A stretch of DNA of 64,000 nucleotides, taken from Candidatus Poribacteria bacterium (lineage in GTDB: Bacteria > Poribacteria > WGA-4E > WGA-3G). Under the pieces are notes generated by a model. The model made no database searches. It had not been told where the DNA came from and worked only from the letters and a program-made list of their open reading frames with translations. Made by a program: the position numbers and the translations under genes. The stretch is taken from NCBI GenBank assembly GCA_026706025.1, contig JAPOZO010000010.1, positions 52,702 through 116,701 on the forward strand, given 5' to 3'. Below, one piece after another: positions 45,824 through 54,460 of the stretch; positions within the stretch are counted from its first letter, which is position 1, and every line of letters begins with the position of its first letter.

Positions 45824-46987
45824 ATGTCCGTTGTAATAAAAGTTTTCAACAGGTGTATTGTTGGCGTTCTTACGCTGGGGATGCTCGGGTGTGGCTGTCT
45901 TTTTCCGTCTACGCCGAACACGCTGCCGAATTTGTACGTGGAACTGTACAGTGAAGCGAACGACCTACAACATATTGGTGAATACAGCGCGGCTATTAAG
46001 AAGTATGAAGAAGTCTTTAAAATTCGTCCTCGCCCCACCAAGATCATTGATGTCAGATTTCCAGCTTTACTCAAATACAATATCGCTTTTTGCTACGCTA
46101 AATTGGCAGAAGCAGAAGGAGACGCACCCCTCTATATCAAAGCCGAGGCGGCGATCAGAGAAAGTTACCAAACTGCGATACTTCCGGACCATCAAGCACG
46201 TATCCTCTATCTTTGGGGGTACATTCTTTTCAAGCAGGGACGGTACGAGGAAGCCAGTTCCAAATTTAAGTCAATATCCGTCCCACGTTCAAGCCAGTAC
46301 GGAGACACTGCTCGCCTGATGTGGAACAGTTCATACGCGCTCGGTAAAGCATATCTCGGACTGGATGATGAAACCGCCGCACGGCAAGCATTTCGGCAAC
46401 TGGATTCGCAAATTGATGCTTTCCTGCAAGATGATGGCTGGCCCCCAACCGTTGGAAGGCATATCTTATATGCGCTGGGTAAAGCGTATCTGGAGTTAGG
46501 CGATGAAACTGCTGCGCGACGCGTATTTACCATGCATGAAGCACTATTTTATACCGACCCGGAGGAAGATCACCCGCATACCGGCGATGAGGTTTTGTAT
46601 GCCTTTGGTAAAGCGTATCTGGAGTTAGGCGATGAAGCCGCCGCACGATTGGCATTTACGCAGCTTGAGGCACTTATTAAGACCTATCCGCATCCTTGGT
46701 ACCTTTATGTTAGGACAGAAGTTTTATATGGGTTGGGGAAAGCATACCTCGAACTTGGAGATGAAGCCGCCGCACGACGGGTATTTGCTCAAGTTGAAGA
46801 ATTCATTAATACCTATTTTCAGAAGGGACGATCCTATATTGGACCTGAGGTCCTATATGGGTTGGGGAAAACATATCTCGAACTCGGAGATGAAGCCGCC
46901 GCACGATTGGCATTTACGCGGCTCCTGAAGGACTACCCCAACACGTCCTACAAGGCTGAGGTGAAAAAATTGCTTAAAAATCAGTAG
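45824..46987 (+). CDS. TPR-like lipoprotein with repeated AYLELGDEAAARR units
   Basis: The 387-residue protein has a lipoprotein signal (VGVLTLGMLGCGCLFPS, lipobox LGMLGC). It contains six or more helix-pair repeats, for example YSEANDLQHIGEYSAAIKKY and the near-identical series ALGKAYLELGDEAAARR followed by VFTQ. The last four repeats are similar at DNA level as well. GGAGG 5 nt before ATG. Probably a periplasmic or surface scaffold; the partner is unknown. Confidence 0.8.
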   Translation: MSVVIKVFNRCIVGVLTLGMLGCGCLFPSTPNTLPNLYVELYSEANDLQHIGEYSAAIKKYEEVFKIRPRPTKIIDVRFPALLKYNIAFCYAKLAEAEGDAPLYIKAEAAIRESYQTAILPDHQARILYLWGYILFKQGRYEEASSKFKSISVPRSSQYGDTARLMWNSSYALGKAYLGLDDETAARQAFRQLDSQIDAFLQDDGWPPTVGRHILYALGKAYLELGDETAARRVFTMHEALFYTDPEEDHPHTGDEVLYAFGKAYLELGDEAAARLAFTQLEALIKTYPHPWYLYVRTEVLYGLGKAYLELGDEAAARRVFAQVEEFINTYFQKGRSYIGPEVLYGLGKTYLELGDEAAARLAFTRLLKDYPNTSYKAEVKKLLKNQ

Positions 46988-47023
46988 AGATAAGCCAACA
47001 CAAATAATCGAGTAGAGATATAA

Positions 47024-47626
47024 ATGGAATTTGTTAAGTCTGTTATTCTTGTTGTTTTCGGTGTGTTGTTTCTGTTTTTCGGTGTTACTTTTCTTCTTTG
47101 GGGCTTGTGTGTGGTCATTTCTGCTGTTTTGTATGTGGCGACTCGGCTTTTCTACGCGCTTTTCTCGCTAATGGAATGCCCTCACTGTTCAAAAGGGACT
47201 AAAAAAAACGCTATCAGATGTTCACGCTGTGGGAGTTCCCTGATAGAAGAAGAGCCTCAAGAGGAACTAAATCCTGAACTTTATGCTCGCGTCAAAACTT
47301 TCGTAGCGGAATTCTGGTCTACATCAGCGGAAAAACTCAATCCAAACACGCTGTTGGCGGACGATTTAGGGATAGCCGGTGACGATGGCTATGAACTCCT
47401 TGAGGCGTTTTGTGAGGAATTCGAGATCCAAAATATGTGCGAGATTGACGCTTCGGAATATTTCGGTACGGAGGGATGTAACCCATTTGAGATATATGTT
47501 ATGCTCTACTACTGGATATTTGACAAAGAAAAATTTGACAATTACGGTACTGATACGTCACTGACCTTGCGCGATTTAGTGAAATCGGCTGAAGCGAAAA
47601 GATGGATGCACCCGGAAGCAAGGTGA
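47024..47626 (+). CDS. membrane protein with zinc ribbon and DUF1493-like domain
   Basis: The 200-residue protein has two or three hydrophobic segments at residues about 5-50 (SVILVVFGVLFLFFGVTFLL, LCVVISAVLYVATRLF). A four-Cys zinc ribbon follows (ECPHCSKGTKKNAIRCSRCG). An acyl-carrier-like DUF1493 domain lies at about 90-170 (LLADDLGIAGDDGYELLEAF). Domain order and size match small DUF1493 proteins of unknown function. No ribosome site stands out. It is the last gene before rpsT and is spaced from it. Confidence 0.7.
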   Translation: MEFVKSVILVVFGVLFLFFGVTFLLWGLCVVISAVLYVATRLFYALFSLMECPHCSKGTKKNAIRCSRCGSSLIEEEPQEELNPELYARVKTFVAEFWSTSAEKLNPNTLLADDLGIAGDDGYELLEAFCEEFEIQNMCEIDASEYFGTEGCNPFEIYVMLYYWIFDKEKFDNYGTDTSLTLRDLVKSAEAKRWMHPEAR

Positions 47627-47759
47627 AGTCAGCGGCTCTGCTAAAGAAAAAATATGGACAAACCCGATATTTTGTGGTATCATTAAGTACGCCTATTGAA
47701 AAAAGATATTTAACACTTCAACTATTGAACCGACAAGTTCTCAAAAAGGAGTCAGAATT

Positions 47760-48032
47760 TTGCATCGACAATCTGCAAAGAAACACGCACGTGCGGATAA
47801 AGCGAAACAGATACGCAACCGCCACCGCAAAGCAACACTGCGAACCGTACTCAAACAGACAGAAACCGCACTTGAGGAAGGCAATGTTGATCAGGCACAA
47901 GAGTTGTGCAAAACCGTAGTAAGCCTCTTGGATAGAGCTGCAAGTAAAGGTGTTATTAAAAAAGGGACAGCAAATCGTCAGAAGTCTCGGCTCACCCGTA
48001 AGTTGCATACGCTCACCGCGGCAGCAGCGTAA
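47760..48032 (+). CDS. rpsT: small ribosomal subunit protein bS20
   Basis: The 90-residue basic protein has SAKKHARADKAKQIRNRHRK near the start and KKGTANRQKSRLTRKLHTL near the end, the S20 signature. It binds 16S rRNA early in assembly. The start codon is TTG 47760, with AAGGAG about 8 nt upstream; no ATG exists in the right frame. A TTG start for S20 resembles the weak starts used for autoregulation in other bacteria. A larger frame over the same region (47602-47919) is a shadow. Confidence 0.93.
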   Translation: MHRQSAKKHARADKAKQIRNRHRKATLRTVLKQTETALEEGNVDQAQELCKTVVSLLDRAASKGVIKKGTANRQKSRLTRKLHTLTAAAA

Positions 48033-48107
48033 TTTCCGTGCTTTAGCCAAGAAGACAAGTCTGCAACAACGGCGGCAGACGGTTCTGAGGCGAGGGATAC
48101 TTTTAAA

Positions 48108-48185
48108 CGTTTCATGTTATTGCACGCCTTGCGAAAGTTAAAAATGCGTTTCGTGTTGTTGCACGCCTTGCGAAAATTAAAAAAA
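48108..48185. repeat. two tandem 39-bp repeats before rsmB
   Basis: CGTTTCATGTTATTGCACGC plus CTTGCGAAAGTTAAAAATG is followed by a second copy with a few changes (48108-48146 and 48147-48185). The second ends immediately before the rsmB ATG at 48187, so its GAAAATTAAAAAA is the translation-start region. Confidence 0.8.
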
Positions 48186-48186
48186 T

Positions 48187-49563
48187 ATGAACGCCCGCGA
48201 AGTCGCCTTAGAATGCTTACTAACCCTCTCGCACAGCAGTACATCAATCGCATCTGTCGTTGACGGTGCATTCGGACGGCACGCTGTTGAAGGACGCGAA
48301 CGCCGTTTCATTAATGGACTCGTCTACGGTGTTATCCGTTGGCAGAAACAGTTGGATTGGGTGCTGGATCGGTTTATCAATCCGAGATTTCAATTGGACG
48401 CGCGCCATCGCAATATCCTGCGACTCGGCGCGTTTCAGCTGCTACACCTCGATGGTATACCCGCGCACGCCGCTATTTTTGAAACCGTCCAACTCGCGAC
48501 TTCCCATTTACGACGCAACAGCGGACGGAAAACCGCGGGGTTTATCAACGCAGTTCTCCGTTCCGTGCAACGCGAAGGCGCGACACTCACCTATCCACTG
48601 CTTGATGCGAACCCCACCGAACATATTTCGTTTTCGTTGTCCTATCCGACGTGGTTAGTGAAGCGATGGCTTGAGACACGTGGCGTTGCGTGGACGTTGG
48701 CGTTCTGTCGTGCCAGCAACCAGATCGCGCCGCTCGCACTCCGTGTGAATACCCTCCTAACAAAACGTGAAGAAGCTTGCGAATCGTTAGCAGCAAGCGG
48801 CATCGCCGCGACCGCCTCCAAAATAGCACCCGATGGCGTGGTCCTTGAAAGCCGGGCTATCACCGCTTTTGATACTGCTGGCGATCAGACGTTAAAGGAT
48901 ATCCTCAATCGAGCGGATATCTATGCGCAAGATGAGAGCGCAATGTTAGTGGCGCGCCTACTCTCACCAGAGAACGCGGAATTCATCGTGGATCTGTGCG
49001 CTGCGCCCGGCGGTAAGACAACACATCTCGCACATCTCATGGGCAATGCTGGGAAAATTATCGCCGTGGATGTCTCAGCCGAAAAAGTCGCCGTGTTGGA
49101 AAAAAATTGCCGACGTGTCGGGGCATGTAACGTTAAGACCCGAGTGCTTGACGCGACAAAAGCCGGTCTGAGTTTTATGAAAACTGCAGATGCCGTGCTA
49201 ATTGACGCACCGTGCTCAGGGTTCGGGACACTCCGGCGGCATCCTGACATCCGGTGGAATAAGACCTTTGAACAGCTTCGCGCCCTCAGTGAAATACAAT
49301 ATAACCTATTAAAAAACGCAGCGCGATACATCAAACCCGGCGGCATCCTTGTCTACAGTACCTGTAGCATTGAACCGATCGAAAACGAAAAGGTGGTCCA
49401 GCGATTTTTGGCAGATTTTCCGATGTGGACGATAGAAAATGCTAAAGGTTTTCTGCCCGATGTGCCACCAAGTGTGATAACACCACAAGGCTTCGTCCAG
49501 ACATTCCCACATGAACACGGCGTTGATGGCGCGTTTGCCGCACGTCTGCGAAGAGAAATTTAG
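48187..49563 (+). CDS. rsmB: 16S rRNA (cytosine-967 C5) methyltransferase
   Basis: The 458-residue enzyme has an N-terminal NusB-like RNA-binding domain (residues about 1-140, RERRFINGLVYGVIRWQKQL). The methyltransferase has SAM site DLCAAPGGKTTHLA, the DAPCSGFGTLRRHPDIRW catalytic Cys loop and the second Cys in GGILVYSTCSIEPIENE, the pattern of the Fmu/Sun family. Length is normal. No clear ribosome site precedes the ATG, only AT-rich repeats. Confidence 0.93.
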   Translation: MNAREVALECLLTLSHSSTSIASVVDGAFGRHAVEGRERRFINGLVYGVIRWQKQLDWVLDRFINPRFQLDARHRNILRLGAFQLLHLDGIPAHAAIFETVQLATSHLRRNSGRKTAGFINAVLRSVQREGATLTYPLLDANPTEHISFSLSYPTWLVKRWLETRGVAWTLAFCRASNQIAPLALRVNTLLTKREEACESLAASGIAATASKIAPDGVVLESRAITAFDTAGDQTLKDILNRADIYAQDESAMLVARLLSPENAEFIVDLCAAPGGKTTHLAHLMGNAGKIIAVDVSAEKVAVLEKNCRRVGACNVKTRVLDATKAGLSFMKTADAVLIDAPCSGFGTLRRHPDIRWNKTFEQLRALSEIQYNLLKNAARYIKPGGILVYSTCSIEPIENEKVVQRFLADFPMWTIENAKGFLPDVPPSVITPQGFVQTFPHEHGVDGAFAARLRREI

Positions 49564-49703
49564 GAAAATTAAAAATGTTTCTTTAGAGCATCAGTCAAAA
49601 CTGTAGCCCGTAATGGAATGGAGGGCGGATCTACGGAAAGGCACGTCAATATCTAAACCTACCTTACCGAACCGCAAGGAAAATTAAAAGAATTGATTTT
49701 AAG

Positions 49704-50306
49704 TTGTATGCCATTACCGACAGACACCGATGCACACCCACCCCGTTAGCCGATGTCGTCTCGGAATTGTTAGATGCTGGCGTAAACGCCATCCAATTGC
49801 GTGAGAAGGATTTAGACAATACCGAGTTGATCGGACTGGCACAACCGATCGCTGAGTTGTGTCGAAATTATAATGCAAAACTTTTCATCAACACAAACAC
49901 GCACATTGCACTCGAAGTCGGTGCAGCGGGGGTTCATCTGCCAGCGAATGCAGAATCGGTAGAGGCGGTGAAAGCGCGAACAGAGAACAGCCTCTATGTC
50001 GGATGCTCGGTGCATAGTCTTGATGCAGCGCAAAGACGAGAGGCGGAAGGTGCCGACTTCGTAACCTATAGCCCTATCTATCGGACAGCAAGCAAACCGG
50101 GATACGGTCCCGTTGTTGGCGTAGAGCACTTGGCAGAGATGACAGAGAGTGTTAAACTGCCGGTCTTCGCATTAGGTGGGATTACACCAGTAAGAGTTTC
50201 TGAGTGCTTAGCTGCGGGTGCTTTTGGCGTGGCTGTCATGTCAGGCGTTATGTCTCCGACAAATGCGGGAGAACAGGCGAGACGCTATCTTGATATTTTA
50301 GGTTAG
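49704..50306 (+). CDS. thiE: thiamine-phosphate synthase
   Basis: The product joins HMP-PP and hydroxyethylthiazole phosphate. It has YAITDRHRCTPTPLADVVSE, NAIQLREKDLDNTELIGLAQ with the diphosphate-binding QLREK, NTNTHIALEVGAAGVHLP, VGCSVHSLDAAQ and LPVFALGGITP. The start given is TTG 49704, and no ATG or GTG is available in frame. In-frame sequence just before reads IDFKL, which resembles the usual N-terminus of ThiE, so an ATT start at 49692 or 49683 is possible. AAGGA lies at 49676-49680. thiD follows after 11 nt. Confidence 0.9.
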   Translation: MYAITDRHRCTPTPLADVVSELLDAGVNAIQLREKDLDNTELIGLAQPIAELCRNYNAKLFINTNTHIALEVGAAGVHLPANAESVEAVKARTENSLYVGCSVHSLDAAQRREAEGADFVTYSPIYRTASKPGYGPVVGVEHLAEMTESVKLPVFALGGITPVRVSECLAAGAFGVAVMSGVMSPTNAGEQARRYLDILG

Positions 50307-50317
50307 CAGGGAAAAAA

Positions 50318-51103
50318 ATGAAACAGATTTTAACGATTGCAGGCTCAGATTCAGGCGGAGGTGCCGGTATACAGGCGGATATCAAGGCGATTTCCGCGAA
50401 TGGCGGTTTTGCAATGTCCGCGATTACCTCCGTTACCGCACAGAATACAGTCGCGGTGACCGACGCTTTTGATTTACCGATTTCGCTGATTGAGGCACAG
50501 TTGGACGCGGTCTTCACGGATTTTGATGTTGCCAGTGTCAAAACAGGAATGCTCTCCTCGTCGGAGATTGTTGCAGCGGTCGCTGGGAAATTAAAAGAAT
50601 ATACACCGCCTGCTATCGTCGTCGATCCGGTGATGATCTCCAAAAGCAAATTCCCGCTTTTGAAAGCGGAAGCGATTGATAGCCTCAAAACGGCATTGAT
50701 TCCGCTGGCGACGGTGATTACACCTAATGTCTACGAGGCGGAATTGCTTGCAGAACAGGAGATCCAAAGCATAGATGACGCGAAAAGTGCTGCGAAAGCG
50801 ATTGCTGAACTCGGTTGTCACGCCGTTCTCGTCAAAGGTGGACACCTTATCGGAGACGACGCAACCGATGTGCTTTATTACAACGGCGAGTGGTCTTTTT
50901 TTCAGGCGGAACGCGTTGAAACAGAAAACACGCACGGCACCGGTTGCACCTACTCAGCGGCGATTGCGACACAACTGGCGCACGGGAACCAAGATTTAAT
51001 GGAGGCTGTCAGGACAGCGAAGGCGTATATTACAGGTGCTATTCAGCACGCCTTGGATATCGGACATGGACACGGTCCGACGAACCATTTTTTCCAGACG
51101 TAG
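50318..51103 (+). CDS. thiD: hydroxymethylpyrimidine/phosphomethylpyrimidine kinase
   Basis: The 261-residue kinase makes HMP-PP for thiamine. It has ILTIAGSDSGGGAGIQADIK, VVDPVMISKSKFPLL, VITPNVYEAELLA and the anion-hole motif ENTHGTGCTYSAAIATQLA. All family hallmarks are present. It lies 11 nt behind thiE, and together they form a small thiamine operon. No TPP riboswitch is recognisable upstream. Confidence 0.94.
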   Translation: MKQILTIAGSDSGGGAGIQADIKAISANGGFAMSAITSVTAQNTVAVTDAFDLPISLIEAQLDAVFTDFDVASVKTGMLSSSEIVAAVAGKLKEYTPPAIVVDPVMISKSKFPLLKAEAIDSLKTALIPLATVITPNVYEAELLAEQEIQSIDDAKSAAKAIAELGCHAVLVKGGHLIGDDATDVLYYNGEWSFFQAERVETENTHGTGCTYSAAIATQLAHGNQDLMEAVRTAKAYITGAIQHALDIGHGHGPTNHFFQT

Positions 51104-51252
51104 GGGCTGGGTTACCCAGTCCCTACTGGTTACCGAGCCTCTACAATCGTTGTCGTCCCTATTTTCAACCCCCTAAATCCCCCTTATCAAGGGGACTTTA
51201 AGAGGGAATGCGTAAATTCTAAGGATGTAGGCGTTGGGTTACCCGGTTTCCC
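51104..51252. repeat. intergenic repeat with CCCCTT-ATC-AAGGGG hairpin
   Basis: A hairpin at 51180-51194 lies between convergent thiD and DUF2203 genes and may terminate both. It is flanked by two copies of a GTTACCC...CGTTGTCGTCCCT block (51113-51160 and 51238-51274). The CCCC/GGGG hairpin recurs at 15182 and 53895. Confidence 0.65.
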
Positions 51253-51633
51253 CTACAGTCGTTGTCGTCCCTCAAATCCGCCATCAATTTCATGCCAGTA
51301 GCGGATCTCGTTTTCGTTGATGCGCCAGCAGAGATAGACCTCCCGACCCTCGCGGAGATGTGGGAAATCGACCAATCCGGGGTCAAGTCCTTTCAGATGA
51401 CAGCCACGCGCCGCAATCCGTTCCAAAATTTCCTCAAAGTCGGCAGTCGCTTTAAGGAGTGCGGGGGTGTGCTTACTGCCACCGTTAGAGGAGACTACCT
51501 CCAAAAGTGGTGTGATTTCTGCATGTAATCCTGCGAGTAGGTTTCTTATGGCTCTTAACTGTGAAATCTCATCAACTAAGTCGGGGATACATGCGTTGGC
51601 TTCTTCGAGTGTAAAGTATCGTTTTTCTTGCAT
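51253..51633 (-). CDS. DUF2203 family protein
   Basis: A 126-residue protein with the DUF2203 layout: RYFTLEEANACIPDLVDEIS, a helical middle, and GCHLKGLDPGLVDFPHLREG, then VYLCWRINENEIRYWHEI at the end. Function is unknown; it is widespread and often a single gene. AAAGGAG lies before the ATG. It is convergent with the thiamine genes. Confidence 0.85.
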   Translation of the reverse strand: MQEKRYFTLEEANACIPDLVDEISQLRAIRNLLAGLHAEITPLLEVVSSNGGSKHTPALLKATADFEEILERIAARGCHLKGLDPGLVDFPHLREGREVYLCWRINENEIRYWHEIDGGFEGRQRL

Positions 51634-51713
51634 CTTGCGTTCTCCTTTCTTTTGTGGTTTCTCTAAATTTACACGAATTTACGTGAAATGTCAATTTATT
51701 AGTTTTCAGTCCG

Positions 51714-51961
51714 GTAGGTTGGGTAGAACGGCGTTGAGAAGTTGGATGTTGATAAGCCAAAGACACCAGAAAGTTAATATCGCGTTCTATCTACTCCTGA
51801 ACGTAGTGAAACCCAACTTTACACTGTCAGGGTGTAGGAAGTTTCAGGGTATCGAAAGTGTTGGGTTTCACTCGGTGTTTGGTGTCAGTTGCGTATCAGG
51901 AGAAAGCTATGTTTTTCTATGATTTGGAGGGTTTCGGGGGCATCCGTTCAACCCAACCTAC
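51714..51961. repeat. inverted-repeat element of the GTAGGTTGGGT type, second copy
   Basis: GTAGGTTGGGT (51714-51724) and ACCCAACCTAC (51951-51961) are inverted ends. Interior GAAACCCAACTTTAC and GTTGGGTTTCACTC blocks correspond to those of the element at 33097-33329. It lies between the DUF2203 and murJ genes. No flanking target duplication is visible. Confidence 0.7.
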
Positions 51962-52013
51962 GGGACTATTCTTTCTGACGGCTGAAAGCCGATAGCCGAT
52001 AGCCAATACAAAA

Positions 52014-53669
52014 ATGGAAAATGAAACGAAATCCACGGACCAACAGCATCAAAACGTCACCCGTGCTGCAGGGGTTGTCAGCATCGCTGTGCTGGTATCT
52101 CGGATATTAGGGCTCGCCCGCGAAACGGCGATCGGGTACTATTTCGCTTCAAAAGTCAGTGCGGACGCTTTTTACCTCGCCTTCCGTATCCCGAACTTTC
52201 TGCGCGATATGTTCGGCGAAGGTATCTTGAGCAAAGCGTTTATTACGACATTCCTCGCGACGGAAGCCGAAGACGGCGAAGAAGCGGCGTGGCATCTTGC
52301 GAACCGTATCTTTAATCTGACGCTCCTCGTTTTAGTCGGTATCACAATTCTCGGTATCGCTTTTGCACCTACTATTGTTGATGTGTTGGCACGGGATGAT
52401 TTTGATAATAGTACGGACTGGGCGACCCAGCCCCTACAACATTTCGGATTTGACAGTAAAGTTGAACTGGCAATCTATCTCACGCAGTTGATGTTTCCGT
52501 ATCTACTATTTGTGTCATTTGCAGCAATTGCGATGGGGTTGTTGAACAGTAAGGGAAAGTTTGGTATTCCAGCCTGCGCATCCACTTTCTTTAATGTGAG
52601 TTCTCTTGCGATTGGGATAGGTGGTTACTATGTGTGTCCACTGTTCGAGATTCACCCCGTAACGGGTATGGCGATCGGCGTAATCGTCGGCGGTATCCTG
52701 CAGTTCCTGATTCAGGTGCCATCTATGTACCGTGTCGGCTTTCGGTATCGTCCGATGCTGAGCCTACGCGATCCGAGAGTGCTTCAAGTCCTTCATCTTG
52801 TTGGACCCGCCGTGTTAGGCGTTGCGGCGGTACAGGTGAACCTATTGACGAACACGTTCTTTATTACTTCCGATTCTGGATGGTTAACGTGGATTAGTCG
52901 GGCATACCGCGTCATGCATCTCCCTATCGGGATATTCGGTGTCGCGATTTCAACAGTAGCACTCCCACAACTCGCAAGGTACGTAACAGCCGGGGAGACG
53001 CAGAATTTTCGCAATGCGCTCTCTTATGCACTCCGTTTAATGCTGGTCTTAACAATTCCGGCTGGCATTGGACTCATGATGCTATCTGAACCGATTTGTC
53101 GTTTGCTCTACGAATGGGGTGAAACTGTCGAAGAAGACACAATCAGGACAGGCGGGCTTCTGTTCGTCTATGCCTTTGGTCTGTGTGGGTTCTCGACACT
53201 CAAAATTGTGACCGATGGGTTCTACGCCTACAAAGATATTCGCGCCCCTGTTATTGTGAGTATTTGCGCAGTGATGCTTAACATCTGCCTCAACTATCTC
53301 TTTATCTTTCGCGGATTCTTCTTGGACCCACGTGCCGTGGTCTTCTCAACGGTTTTGACGGTAACGCTGAATTGTGGTATCCTATTGTTGCTGCTCCGCC
53401 GAAAAGTCGGTGGGTTGGGGTTACGCGCGGTCGTTCCACTGACGCTTAAAATCTTGATCGCTTCGGCGGTGATGGGGTTCGTCTGCTGGCTGACAAATGG
53501 GGTCATTGAAAGCGATTGGCTCGGCACGGAAGGCATCATCCCACGCACTGTCGCAGTATTTGCCCCAATAGGGTTGGGGCTGCTGATACTCGCGGCGATG
53601 TATAAACTTTTACAGGTCTCCGAATTTGATGACATCTTGAATATATTCAAACGGCGACTCGGGGGTTGA
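52014..53669 (+). CDS. murJ: lipid II flippase
   Basis: The 551-residue polytopic membrane protein moves lipid II for peptidoglycan synthesis. The start is RAAGVVSIAVLVSRILGLAR, followed by FRIPNFLRDMFGEGILSKAF, the most conserved MurJ block. About 14 hydrophobic segments follow. A short soluble insert is visible around DDFDNSTDWATQPLQHF. No clear ribosome site precedes the ATG, but the frame agrees with family N-termini. Upstream lies GCCGATAGCC-type repeat DNA. Confidence 0.93.
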   Translation: MENETKSTDQQHQNVTRAAGVVSIAVLVSRILGLARETAIGYYFASKVSADAFYLAFRIPNFLRDMFGEGILSKAFITTFLATEAEDGEEAAWHLANRIFNLTLLVLVGITILGIAFAPTIVDVLARDDFDNSTDWATQPLQHFGFDSKVELAIYLTQLMFPYLLFVSFAAIAMGLLNSKGKFGIPACASTFFNVSSLAIGIGGYYVCPLFEIHPVTGMAIGVIVGGILQFLIQVPSMYRVGFRYRPMLSLRDPRVLQVLHLVGPAVLGVAAVQVNLLTNTFFITSDSGWLTWISRAYRVMHLPIGIFGVAISTVALPQLARYVTAGETQNFRNALSYALRLMLVLTIPAGIGLMMLSEPICRLLYEWGETVEEDTIRTGGLLFVYAFGLCGFSTLKIVTDGFYAYKDIRAPVIVSICAVMLNICLNYLFIFRGFFLDPRAVVFSTVLTVTLNCGILLLLLRRKVGGLGLRAVVPLTLKILIASAVMGFVCWLTNGVIESDWLGTEGIIPRTVAVFAPIGLGLLILAAMYKLLQVSEFDDILNIFKRRLGG

Positions 53670-53684
53670 GATTAAAAGATTGAT

Positions 53685-53937
53685 TTATTACGTCAATTGA
53701 GAAACGGGCAATAATGCACGTCGCATTTGGGGTGTTTTTGCTTGGGTATTTCTGCGTATTGCTTGGGTATTTCTTCGCGTACACCGCAAAATTGCCCTAC
53801 TACGAACAGGATGATGTATAAACTGAACATTGAAGGACTACTATGCGGTGAGAGGAACGGGCAATAATGCAGGTCGCAAGAAACCCCCCTTTATCCCCCC
53901 TTATCAGGGGGGCAGGTGTGTACGCCGCAAAACCGCA
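53685..53937. repeat. intergenic repeat region after murJ
   Basis: ACGGGCAATAATGCACGTCGCA (near 53704) recurs with one change near 53856, enclosing about 150 bp with GGGTGTTT/CTTGGGTATTTC repeat modules. A CCCCCC-TTATCA-GGGGGG hairpin lies at 53895-53912. No gene is seen. Confidence 0.65.
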
Positions 53938-54257
53938 CCATAGGTGTCAATTTTAGAAAAAATAACCGCTTGGGTACCCAGGTCCGGTAGGTTCGGTTTG
54001 CAACCGAACCGGATACGACGCGGAAACCTTGATGACTTCAAACCTCTCTTGAGTTCCGTAGGATTTATTTGCTTGGGGTATTTGCTTGGGTGTTTCTGCG
54101 GATTTCTGCAGCATCTGTGTAGAAATGTGTCTCCGCCAAGAACCAAGCCCCGTAGGGGGTTTTTGATAGGGTGTTTCTTCAGCATCTATGATCGGGGCGC
54201 ACCAAATATCGCAAAATATCCCTAAATTGACACCTATGGGTACGCCGCAAAACCGCA
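53920..54257. mobile_element. CCATAGGTGTC-type inverted-repeat element with exact 18-bp flanking direct repeats
   Basis: The 302-bp element (53938-54239) has ends CCATAGGTGTCAATTTTAG and CTAAATTGACACCTATGG. It is flanked by identical GTACGCCGCAAAACCGCA at 53920-53937 and 54240-54257. The interior has a CCGGTAGGTTCGGTTTGCAA / ACCGAACCGG hairpin, then the CCCGTAGGG and GGGTGTTTCT modules. It corresponds in reverse orientation to the 63450-63729 copy. No coding capacity. Confidence 0.88.
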
Positions 54258-54366
54258 ACTACCGGGCCTGGAGAAAATGTAGTCCCGCGGGACTCGAAAA
54301 CTATACAGAACTTTGAGAAATGTTAATCACTCCAAATTGTGATTCATACGTATCAGAAACCCGATT

Positions 54367-54425
54367 TTTTGACTAACAACTCGACTCCGAATATAATAGA
54401 ATAAGGCACGAGTTGTTGGTCAAAA
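54367..54425. promoter_or_regulatory. long stem-loop before hisF
   Basis: TTTTGACTAACAACTCG (54367-54383) pairs with CGAGTTGTTGGTCAAAA (54409-54425) with a single G-T pair, leaving a 25-nt loop. It lies 35 nt before the hisF GTG. No T-run follows. It is either a leader structure or a regulator-binding palindrome; it does not resemble a known riboswitch. Confidence 0.55.
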
Positions 54426-54460
54426 CGGAAAAATCGGAGCGGAGGTTCAAAAATTAAAAA

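Noticed and set aside
47602..47919. 105-codon frame overlapping rpsT
   Set aside because: It crosses the rpsT gene in another frame, and its C-terminal part has no family features.
49564..49703. TPP riboswitch before thiE-thiD
   Set aside because: The conserved CTGAGA and pyrimidine-sensor strings are not present, and no multi-stem layout is visible.
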